A stretch of 13,574 nt of DNA from Bacteroidota bacterium. GTDB lineage: Bacteria; Bacteroidota; Bacteroidia; B-17B0; Aurantibacillaceae. The notes under the pieces are model-generated. The model saw only the letters and a program-made list of their open reading frames with translations, did not search any database and was not told where the DNA came from. Below are positions 7,799 to 13,574 of the stretch, in pieces (position 1 is the stretch's first letter; every line of letters starts with the position of its first letter). The stretch lies in contig JAEZDS010000229.1 of NCBI GenBank assembly GCA_023433205.1, positions 1 to 13,574 of the forward strand. The letters are read 5' to 3'. Made by a program: the position numbers and the translations under genes.

Positions 7799-10435
7799 TT
7801 ATCGTTCAAGATTCTTTAAACATTTTTTCAGGTTAACACCTTTACCCAAAACAGGGCGGAAAATGTCGCCTGTTTTTTTAATTCTCTTTATGGCGTTGTT
7901 GATGTGAAAATCCTGAGGGCTGAGGCCGGGCTTCACCTCTTTCCAGTGCAAAGGCATTGATACCGTTGCGCCCTGCTTGGGACGCAGGCTGTAAACCGAT
8001 GAGATGGTTTGTCCCTTCCGGTTCTGAAGGTAATCCATGTAAATATGTTTGTTGCCCCGTTTTTTGAGGTTACGCACCAGGGTAGTGAACGAGGGCAGCT
8101 CTTCAACGGCAAGCATGCAGATAAGATGTGCGAAGTCTTTTACCTGTTCATAATCATATTTCTTTCCCATTGGAACATACACATGAAGCCCGCTGGCGCC
8201 GCTTGTCTTACAGTAAGCATCGGCGCCTGCCCTCCGTAAAATACCATAAACAACATTTGCGGCTTCAACAACCTGGTTAAAGGAATTTTTTTCCGCAGGA
8301 TCAATGTCAATGATCATGTAATCGGGAAAGTTCTGTTTATTGATGGTTGAATGCCAGGGGTTGATCTCGATACAGCCCAGGTTATTAAGGTAGGTGAGAG
8401 TTGCCTGGTTGTTACATACGATATAGTCGATGGTTTTTTTTGCGCCTTCAGAATAAATGGCTTCACTCTTTACAAAAGAGGGCGCTTCCTCCCCCGCATC
8501 CTTGTGAAAGAAGCCAAAATCCTTAATACCATTGGGATTGCGGCGCAAAGACTGAGGACGACCTTTAAGATACGGCAGGATGTACTCGCCTGCCTGGAGA
8601 TAATAATTTATCACATCAGCCTTGGTGAATCCCTCTTCCGGCCAGTAGATTTTATCCAAATTAGTGACCCGCACCTTGCTCCTGCCAACTTTCAGGAACT
8701 GCTCCTCCTGTTTTGAGCTTTCTTTTTTTGCGGCAGCCTTTGTTTTTGAAACTGCAGTTCTTTTCCCTGATGACCTGGCGGTTGTTTTTTCCGCGACCTT
8801 CTTACCTGCGGCAGAAGTTTTAAGGGGCTTGTTATTTTTCATGGTGATCTCAGCTGGTTCTTTGTCTTCGCGCAAACGAAGGAAAATCGGATGACGTAAC
8901 AATCCATCCCTTGTCCACTCGGTATATTTTATTTCTGCCACCAGCAGCGGTTTCACCCAGGTTGCAGGCATATTGGTTTTGACCTGATCTTTAAAAGGTG
9001 ATTTACTAACCTCCAATTTCTGAAGCTTCTTGTGAAGGGAGGCAAGCAGTTTCTGGTCAAAACCCGAACCTGTATGCCCGATATACCTTAATTCCTCTCC
9101 TTCACGAATTCCAAGTATTAGAGAGCCAAAAAATTTACGTGAGCCGCCAGGTGCTGTGTATCCCGCCACCAAAGCCTCGGTGCTTTTATGGTTTTTGATC
9201 TTTAACCATACCTTCGAACGAGCTCCGGGGAAATACTCCGCATCTGCTTTCTTGGCGATGATGCCCTCAAGGTCCATCTCTTTGGCAGCCTCAAAAAATG
9301 CTTTGCCTTTGCCTGTAATATGATCTGAATATTTTACGATCTGGTTTCCTTCTCCAAGAATTTTTTTCAGAATTTGTTTGCGCTCAAGTAAGGGCTGATC
9401 AGTAAGAGATCTTCCTTTTAACTCCAGAAGGTCAAAAAGCCGGAATTCCACGGGCGCGCTGTTGTCGGTTTTGTATTGTTGTAATCTCTGAAAATCTGAT
9501 CGCCCTTTTTCGTCGAGCGCTATGATCTCACCGTCGACCACCGCATTGATATTTAGCCGGGCGAGCGCCTCCACCACCAGTGGATATGTTTCATTAAATG
9601 AATTACCGTTACGGCTGTAAAGTCTCACATTTTTTCCGTTGAGCTCAGCTATTGCCCTGAAACCATCGTATTTCATTTCAAAGATCCATCCCTCATCATC
9701 AAAAGGCCTGTCAACCTCTTTGGCCAGCATGGCTTTGGTATAATACTTAAGCTTTTTTTCTGCCACTACCGTTTGATGTCTTTTTTTTTTTGCCACAGCT
9801 TTTTTTGTGGCTTTTACAGCAGGACTTTTTCTTTTGGCAGAAGGGACCGGCGCTTTCCTGCCCTGTTTTTGCAGCCACTTGTTGATCGGAGATGAAGCAG
9901 GCGTATGATCTTCGCTGTTGTAAGGCCCGTTGGTGGCGTAGTTGTCGCGGTGTTTAATCAGCAGCCAGGCATTCTGTTCAGCGTTCTTCAGCCGCACCAG
10001 CGCGAATTCTCCTTTTAATTTTTTTCCTTTTAAAACAAACTTCAGGTTACCAGCCTTAAGACCGGCCATCAGATTTTTTTCAGCCTCCCTGCCCTGGTTA
10101 CCTTCAATGTCAGTCAAAGTTCCCTGGTCCCAGATCTCCACTATGCCTGCACCATAATTCCCTTTGGGTATGATGCCTGCAAAATTGCGGTAGCTGAAGG
10201 GATGATCTTCAACCATCATGGCCAGTCTTTTATCTGCAGGGTTTAGTGATGGCCCCTTTGGCACTGCCCAGCTTTTTAGTACCCCATTCATTTCCAGTCT
10301 CAGGTCGTAGTGCAGGCGGGTAGCCTTGTGCCGCTGTATAACAAAGATCAGTTTAACGGTGCTGGCCCTTTTGCCCTGAGCCGGCTCAGGGGTTTCCTTA
10401 AAATTTCTCTTTTTCCGGTATTCAGCCAGCGCCAT
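7799..10435 (-). CDS. ligD: Three-domain DNA ligase D (phosphoesterase, ATP-dependent ligase, primase-polymerase)
   Basis: Multifunctional NHEJ end-processing and ligation enzyme of 878 residues, in the order 3'-phosphoesterase, ligase, polymerase. Numbering is from the ATG at 10435. The phosphoesterase (about 28-160) has H36, H42, D44, R46 and H78, with the same spacing as the catalytic set of Pseudomonas LigD. The ligase (about 225-525) has the nucleotidyl lysine K255 in KYDGFR, then VDGEI (300), EGIIAKK (390) and WLKIKNHK (410). The polymerase (about 580-878) has the metal-binding pair in IIDIDP (D710, D712), SGASGLHVYVP (about 745) and the third acidic residue in MDY (D801). Lys/Ala-rich linkers separate the domains (about 193-222 and 535-578). 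The ATG is 2 bases behind the ku stop and is preferred to an in-frame TTG at 10441 that overlaps that stop. All active-site motifs look intact. Confidence 0.96.
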   Translation of the reverse strand: MALAEYRKKRNFKETPEPAQGKRASTVKLIFVIQRHKATRLHYDLRLEMNGVLKSWAVPKGPSLNPADKRLAMMVEDHPFSYRNFAGIIPKGNYGAGIVEIWDQGTLTDIEGNQGREAEKNLMAGLKAGNLKFVLKGKKLKGEFALVRLKNAEQNAWLLIKHRDNYATNGPYNSEDHTPASSPINKWLQKQGRKAPVPSAKRKSPAVKATKKAVAKKKRHQTVVAEKKLKYYTKAMLAKEVDRPFDDEGWIFEMKYDGFRAIAELNGKNVRLYSRNGNSFNETYPLVVEALARLNINAVVDGEIIALDEKGRSDFQRLQQYKTDNSAPVEFRLFDLLELKGRSLTDQPLLERKQILKKILGEGNQIVKYSDHITGKGKAFFEAAKEMDLEGIIAKKADAEYFPGARSKVWLKIKNHKSTEALVAGYTAPGGSRKFFGSLILGIREGEELRYIGHTGSGFDQKLLASLHKKLQKLEVSKSPFKDQVKTNMPATWVKPLLVAEIKYTEWTRDGLLRHPIFLRLREDKEPAEITMKNNKPLKTSAAGKKVAEKTTARSSGKRTAVSKTKAAAKKESSKQEEQFLKVGRSKVRVTNLDKIYWPEEGFTKADVINYYLQAGEYILPYLKGRPQSLRRNPNGIKDFGFFHKDAGEEAPSFVKSEAIYSEGAKKTIDYIVCNNQATLTYLNNLGCIEINPWHSTINKQNFPDYMIIDIDPAEKNSFNQVVEAANVVYGILRRAGADAYCKTSGASGLHVYVPMGKKYDYEQVKDFAHLICMLAVEELPSFTTLVRNLKKRGNKHIYMDYLQNRKGQTISSVYSLRPKQGATVSMPLHWKEVKPGLSPQDFHINNAIKRIKKTGDIFRPVLGKGVNLKKCLKNLER
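9781..9811 (-). other. A11 homopolymer tract preceded by a small stem-loop in the LigD linker
   Basis: In the ligD sense strand, an uninterrupted run of 11 A (9781-9791) encodes part of a Lys run in the phosphoesterase-ligase linker. Directly 5' of it is a 6-base-pair stem (GCCACA/TGTGGC, 9792-9797 with 9806-9811) around an 8-base A-rich loop. The reading frame is intact as sequenced. The tract is long enough to be a candidate site for polymerase or ribosome slippage, or for phase-variable indels, but this is not shown by sequence alone. Confidence 0.5.
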
Positions 10436-10437
10436 AA

Positions 10438-11217
10438 TCAAGATGCTTTGCGTTTTTTACTTCCAAGGCTTGCCTTAAGCTGCTCCATAAGATCTTCACT
10501 TTTTGTATGAACTACTTTCAGTTTAGGTTCCTTTACTTTTTTGCCTTTTGCTTTGGCTTTTATCACCTTCATCAATTCAGCGGTATAAGTATCCTTGTAG
10601 GCTTTTATGTCGAACTTGTGTGTAAGCTGATCAATGAGACTCACTGCCATTTTCAGTTCGTTGGCTTTGATAGCTGACCTGGCGGGCAAATTAAGGTCAG
10701 CCGGATCCCGGATCTCTTCCTGAAACCTGATGCGGTTCAGCACTATTACATTCTTGCTTGTCTTAAGCACTGCCAGCGCTTCCTTACTGCGCATCACAAA
10801 AGAGGCTATGCCCACTTTTTTTGTTTTTTCAAGCGCCTCCCTTAATAAAGCGTAGGCACGCGTGCCTGATTTATCGGGTTCCAGATAATAAGGTGTTTCA
10901 TAATAAAGACTGTCAATCTCTTCCTCTTTTACAAAATCGGTTATCTCAATGGTCTTTGTTTTTTTTGCACTTGCTCTCTCAAAGTCCTTGTTCTCAAGCA
11001 CCACGTATTCGTCGTTGGGCATTTTGTAACCTTTGATAATGTTCTGCCAGGCCACTTCCTTGCCTGTGCTGGCATTCACCCTCTTAAAATTGATGTTTGA
11101 GTGGTCTTTTTTATCGAGCATATCAAGATCGAGTCTGCCCGACTCGGTGGCACTGTAAAGTTTAACCGGGATGTTTACCAGGCCAAAACCTATAGCTCCT
11201 GTCCAAATTGGTCTCAT
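10438..11217 (-). CDS. ku: Ku protein, DNA end-binding component of NHEJ
   Basis: Bacterial Ku homologue of 259 residues, close to the usual size. It forms a ring-shaped homodimer that binds double-strand DNA ends and recruits LigD. The N-terminus is diagnostic (MRPIWTGAIGFGLVNIPVKLYSA), followed by the core-domain signatures FKRVNASTGKEV, NIIKGYKMPNDEYVVL, YYLEPDKSGTRAYALLREAL, GIASFVMRSKEALAVL and ELKMAVSLIDQL. The C-terminal tail is Lys-rich (KAKAKGKKVKEPK, KKRKAS), as in Ku proteins whose tails aid DNA binding and LigD contact. ATG at 11217 gives the standard N-terminus. The gene stops 2 bases before the ligD ATG, so the two are almost certainly co-transcribed and translationally coupled. 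The divergent PepSY-like gene starts 71 bases away. No convincing promoter box is visible; TACATTTTG at 11242-11250 is one base off in spacing. Confidence 0.96.
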   Translation of the reverse strand: MRPIWTGAIGFGLVNIPVKLYSATESGRLDLDMLDKKDHSNINFKRVNASTGKEVAWQNIIKGYKMPNDEYVVLENKDFERASAKKTKTIEITDFVKEEEIDSLYYETPYYLEPDKSGTRAYALLREALEKTKKVGIASFVMRSKEALAVLKTSKNVIVLNRIRFQEEIRDPADLNLPARSAIKANELKMAVSLIDQLTHKFDIKAYKDTYTAELMKVIKAKAKGKKVKEPKLKVVHTKSEDLMEQLKASLGSKKRKAS

Positions 11218-11288
11218 GTGGATCGTTTATACTAGGGTATTCAAAATGTATTCCTGCGCACAGGCATGTTTTTTTTATGGCATTGGGC

Positions 11289-12140
11289 ATGAAGAAGATC
11301 ATTTTTTTATTACTGGCGTGCTGTGGTTTTACTTTTTCGGCACAAAATACGGGTGTTCCCACGGGAGTGCGACTTAGTCCGCCGGTGAAAGTCCCTTCCA
11401 TAGTGCTTGACAGGTTCAGACAAGACTTTCCCCGGGCCAATGCCAGCTGGATAAATGAGGGGGAAGAGGGTTTTGTGGCCAGCTTTAAGGATGACAGCAC
11501 TCAGCTGCCGAGGATGATACTTTACAGTAACTCGGGACAACGGCTCGAAAGCCGCAAAAGAATGGAGAGCGGTAATTATCCCAAACTGATCGACAAATAC
11601 TACATAAATGATGATCCAACCGCGCAGTATGTTGTGTGGCGGCACGACATTGCAGAAAAACCAAGCAACTTTTACGGGATCGTTAAGGCCGACACCTCCT
11701 GGTTTGATGACAGGGGCAATTTATTAAGACATCTTGAAGGGCAGCAGGTTGAAAGTATGATGGCCAATGCCGACATGCAGCTGCTTCGTTCGCTGGCACG
11801 CATCAATGCAGGGAGACAGGCGCTGGCGCAGCTGGCCACACAATCGGAGGAGGAGCGGACCCGTGCAGCGGGCGCCCGGCTGGCTGATACTGCCGCTTTG
11901 TTTGAACACAAAATAAAGATGCTGGCGCTAAGGAAGCAGATGAGTCTGAAAACAGAACAGAGCGAAGAGGAGAAAGAAACCTTTGAAACAATTTCTCAGA
12001 AAAAGGGCGAGGAACTCTTCAGGGCATTTACCAAAGAATGGCGACGGCTTGATAAGGAATTAAAAAGAGAGCTGAAAAGAACGGCTAAAAAGGCCAGAGA
12101 CATTGAGTTTAAGACCTGGGCGGCCCGGCACAAAGAATAA
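11289..12140 (+). CDS. Secreted PepSY-like protein with charged helical C-terminal tail
   Basis: A protein of 283 residues. The N-terminus is a signal peptide (KKIIFLLLACCGFTFSA, cleavage near residue 18-19). Residues about 35-150 resemble the PepSY-like/DUF2874 fold common in Bacteroidota periplasmic proteins: an initial helix IVLDRFRQDFPRA, then SWINEGEEGFVASF and LYSNSGQRLESRK, with a second half ending WFDDRGNLLRHLE. Residues about 155-283 are strongly charged and helical, probably a coiled coil (EEERTRAAGARLAD, KEWRRLDKELKRELKR), which is unusual for this fold. ATG at 11289 is chosen for the signal peptide; ATG at 11277 is a possible alternative four codons longer, while more distal starts add an unlikely leader. 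It is transcribed away from ku across 71 bases. The function is unknown; PepSY-like proteins are thought to bind or inhibit partners. The gene ends without a clear terminator. Confidence 0.8.
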   Translation: MKKIIFLLLACCGFTFSAQNTGVPTGVRLSPPVKVPSIVLDRFRQDFPRANASWINEGEEGFVASFKDDSTQLPRMILYSNSGQRLESRKRMESGNYPKLIDKYYINDDPTAQYVVWRHDIAEKPSNFYGIVKADTSWFDDRGNLLRHLEGQQVESMMANADMQLLRSLARINAGRQALAQLATQSEEERTRAAGARLADTAALFEHKIKMLALRKQMSLKTEQSEEEKETFETISQKKGEELFRAFTKEWRRLDKELKRELKRTAKKARDIEFKTWAARHKE

Positions 12141-12152
12141 ACCTTTTCTGAC

Positions 12153-12308
12153 AGGTACTTTCTGGATCTATCGCAACAGCTGTGGCATTTGGGGATACCA
12201 GGCTTTTTTTTCGGGTTTAACGGGAGGCAGACAAACCCTGATGACCGTTCCTTTCCCCAGTTCGCCAATTGCTTCAAATGGTGCCGTGGTGGTTCTTTAC
12301 TGTTTTTT
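12153..12308. repeat. Direct repeat, copy 1 (decayed copy of the kinase 3' end)
   Basis: This 156-base stretch matches 12553-12707 in the same orientation, starting exactly 400 bases away. I count about seven substitutions and one single-base insertion, roughly 95% identity. The match covers 45 bases downstream of the histidine kinase stop plus about the last 110 bases of its coding region. It ends abruptly on both sides. Confidence 0.93.
12198..12308 (-). pseudogene. Truncated duplicate of the histidine kinase 3' end
   Basis: On the minus strand this is the coding part of the duplicated block, corresponding to the last roughly 36 codons of the adjacent kinase (HHGTIEAIGELGKGTVIRVC onward). 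It cannot be functional. An inserted base turns the ATT GAA codons into ATT TGA, creating a frameshift and stop, and the original TAG stop has become TGG. The catalytic ATPase motifs and everything upstream are absent. A longer open frame through 11996-12352 reads this stretch in the wrong frame and I do not take it as a gene. Confidence 0.88.
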
Positions 12309-12552
12309 CCTGACTTTTCCATTTTAGTGCGGTATCCTGAGCCGGCAGCCATCTTTGGATAATTGGCAGCGGGATTCTGTTAACCACAGAGTCTCAAAGA
12401 CACTATTTATGATGATTAAAAAAGGCTTGTGACACTAAGTGCTCATTCATACAACCCGCCGCTGGCGGGATTGTAAGAATGAGCGACAAAAGACACGATG
12501 TTATAAAAATCGTAAATGCCGAATATGTCCTTTATGATTTCAGGTGTCAGTA
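12309..12552. other. Non-coding spacer between the two kinase 3' copies
   Basis: These 244 bases have no credible gene on either strand and no match to the kinase. The stretch contains a CACAGAGTCTCAAAGACAC-type motif near 12385, the strong hairpin at 12441-12484, and a TGACAC (12430-12435) with its inverse GTGTCA (12544-12549) on either side of the hairpin. With the flanking copies it forms the 457-base gap between the PepSY-like gene and the kinase. It could be the scar of a small mobile or recombined segment; no transposase or terminal duplication was found. Confidence 0.6.
12441..12484. repeat. Strong imperfect inverted repeat (hairpin)
   Basis: The two arms (from GCTCATTC and ending GAATGAGC) pair over about 19 base pairs, with one A/A mismatch and one bulged A. 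The apex is CCCGCC-GCT-GGCGGG with a 3-base loop. There is no T tract directly after either arm, so it is not a standard rho-independent terminator. The shape resembles REP/BIME-type or other dispersed palindromic elements, or the folded core of a small non-autonomous element. It lies in the spacer between the duplicated kinase ends. Confidence 0.85.
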
Positions 12553-12707
12553 AGGTACTTTCTGGATCTATCGCAACAGCTGTGGCATTTGGGGACACTA
12601 GGCTTTTTTTTCGGGTTTAACGGGAGGAAGACAAACTCTGATTACCGTTCCTTTCCCCAGTTCGCCAATTGCTTCAATGGTGCCGTGGTGGTTCTCTACT
12701 ATTTTTT
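12553..12707. repeat. Direct repeat, copy 2 (functional kinase 3' end and downstream flank)
   Basis: This copy contains the intact 3' end of the histidine kinase (stop codon at 12598-12600) plus 45 bases of its downstream flank. It is the presumed source of copy 1 because its reading frame and stop are preserved. Confidence 0.93.
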
Positions 12708-13574
12708 TGCAGATGGCCAGTCCTATGCCTGTGCCGGGATACAGCTCCTGGCTGTGAAGCCGCTGAAACACCTCAAAGATCTGCCGGTTAAAATGAGGTT
12801 CGAAACCAATGCCGTTATCTTTCACTTCAAGCACACAATGCCGTGGAGAAGCGTTTTTAACACCGGGCACAGGTCCCTCAGCCATATAACTTTGAATGCT
12901 TATGTAAGGAGCGCGCTTTTCACTGGCAAATTTCAGTGAGTTGCTGATAAGGTTATACATCAGCCGGCTGAACTGATGAGGGATTACATCTACCGCGCAA
13001 AGTTCCTTTACTTCGATCTTTCCTCCCCGTACCTGCAGCTGTTCAGAGAATTTTGCAATTACCTCTTTTAAAAGTTCATGCAGGTTGCAGGTCTCGCAGA
13101 TGTTATCGCCGGTTGAGAGACTGGTGTAATCAATAATATCACGGATAAGCAGTTGCATGCGGCTGGCCGAGGACTCCATGCGTCTGAAATAATCTTTGCC
13201 ACCCTCTGAAAGATTATCAAAATCGGTCTGCAGAAGACGACTCGTAAGTGTTCTGATCTTTCGGAGCGGCTCCTGCAGGTCGTGACTGGCAATGTATGTA
13301 AAAGATGAAAGCTCCTTGTTGATCTTTTCAAGTTCAAGGTTTTTCTGTTCTAGCTGCCGGGTGTACAAACTTATCTCTTCATCTTTTTGTCTGCTTTCGG
13401 TGAGGTCGCGGGTGATCATTGAAAAACCGCTCATCTGCCCCCCGGCATCGCGCAGACAGGTAACAAGAAGATTAGCCCAGAAAGTGCTGCCGTCTTTTTT
13501 CAGTAAATAAAGATCGCGCACAGCGTTGCCGTTCCTGATAGCCTCTTTCAACAACTGACCAGGCAGGTGCAGCT
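12598..13574 (-). CDS. PAS-containing sensor histidine kinase, 5' end beyond the window
   Basis: About 324 residues of a sensor histidine kinase are present; the frame is open to the window edge, so the N-terminus is missing. From the edge there is the end of a PAS domain with PAC motif (YLLKKDGSTFWANLLVTCL, GGQMSGFSMITRDLTE). Next come a coiled-coil linker (EISLYTRQLEQKNLELEKI) and a HisKA domain with the phospho-acceptor His in SFTYIASHDLQEPLRKI (codon 13282-13284). A complete HATPase follows: N box RLMYNLISNSLKFA, G1 KDNGIGF, F box IFEVFQRLH and G2 GTGIGLA. It autophosphorylates on His and passes the phosphate to a response regulator that is not in this window. The SHDLQEPLRKI H-box is typical of phytochrome-like and PAS-rich kinases, probably cytoplasmic, with signal unknown. 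An internal TTG at 13554 is not the true start. The last 36 codons are duplicated 400 bases downstream. Confidence 0.93.
   Translation of the reverse strand, partial: LHLPGQLLKEAIRNGNAVRDLYLLKKDGSTFWANLLVTCLRDAGGQMSGFSMITRDLTESRQKDEEISLYTRQLEQKNLELEKINKELSSFTYIASHDLQEPLRKIRTLTSRLLQTDFDNLSEGGKDYFRRMESSASRMQLLIRDIIDYTSLSTGDNICETCNLHELLKEVIAKFSEQLQVRGGKIEVKELCAVDVIPHQFSRLMYNLISNSLKFASEKRAPYISIQSYMAEGPVPGVKNASPRHCVLEVKDNGIGFEPHFNRQIFEVFQRLHSQELYPGTGIGLAICKKIVENHHGTIEAIGELGKGTVIRVCLPPVKPEKKA

Noticed and set aside
11996..12352. Minus-strand open frame of 118 codons over the end of the PepSY-like gene and the duplicated kinase fragment
   Set aside because: It reads the decayed kinase copy in a shifted frame, then continues antisense into the PepSY-like gene. 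Its apparent kinase-like pieces come only from the duplication.
12441..12484. Hairpin as the kinase transcription terminator
   Set aside because: Neither arm is followed by a T tract, and it lies about 115 bases beyond the kinase stop, past the duplicated flank.
12544..12939. Plus-strand open frame antisense to the kinase 3' end
   Set aside because: It is opposite a well-supported histidine kinase coding region, has no recognisable domain and includes the repeat flank.

Overview
The window looks like a chromosomal segment of a member of the Bacteroidota. The main evidence is the first protein, a secreted metalloprotease that ends in a type IX secretion (T9SS) sorting domain with the YPNPA motif. 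Supporting evidence is a DUF2490 outer-membrane-type protein, a PepSY-like periplasmic protein, a TAnnTTTG-type promoter element, genes without Shine-Dalgarno sequences, and a Ku/LigD pair with the phosphoesterase-ligase-polymerase domain order. I see no rRNA, tRNA, CRISPR array, transposase or phage gene.

Layout. (1) 28-3453, plus strand: a 1141-residue M43-family zinc metalloprotease with seven Cys-containing Ig-like repeats of about 72 residues, a SprB-like repeat and a T9SS C-terminal domain. (2) 3481-5191, minus strand: a two-gene unit in which a DUF2490 protein is followed after 4 bases by a membrane-anchored TPR/coiled-coil/MORN protein. (3) 5318-7201, minus strand: an EamA/DMT transporter, with its own likely promoter at 7227-7234, followed by a glycosyltransferase-9 (heptosyltransferase-like) gene. 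The glycosyltransferase has no ATG, GTG or TTG start that would include its conserved N-terminus. (4) 7309-7650, minus strand: a small 14-cysteine protein of the four-helix-bundle copper-binding (Csp/DUF326-like) type, closed by a clear terminator. (5) 7799-11217, minus strand: Ku and a three-domain LigD in tight succession, a complete two-gene bacterial NHEJ system. (6) 11289-12140, plus strand: a secreted PepSY-like protein with a long charged helical tail, divergent from ku. (7) 12141-12597: about 457 bases without an intact gene. This stretch holds a decayed copy of the 3' end of the neighbouring histidine kinase gene and a strong 44-base hairpin. (8) 12598-13574, minus strand: a PAS-histidine kinase whose 5' end lies outside the window.

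The units seem functionally independent: secreted proteolysis, envelope proteins, LPS-type glycosyl transfer, metal storage, double-strand-break repair and sensory signalling. I did not find a convincing new multi-gene system. The points most worth checking are the missing conventional start of the GT9 gene directly behind an in-frame TAG, the duplicated kinase 3' end exactly 400 bases from its source with a hairpin between the copies, and an 11-A tract behind a small stem-loop in the LigD linker.
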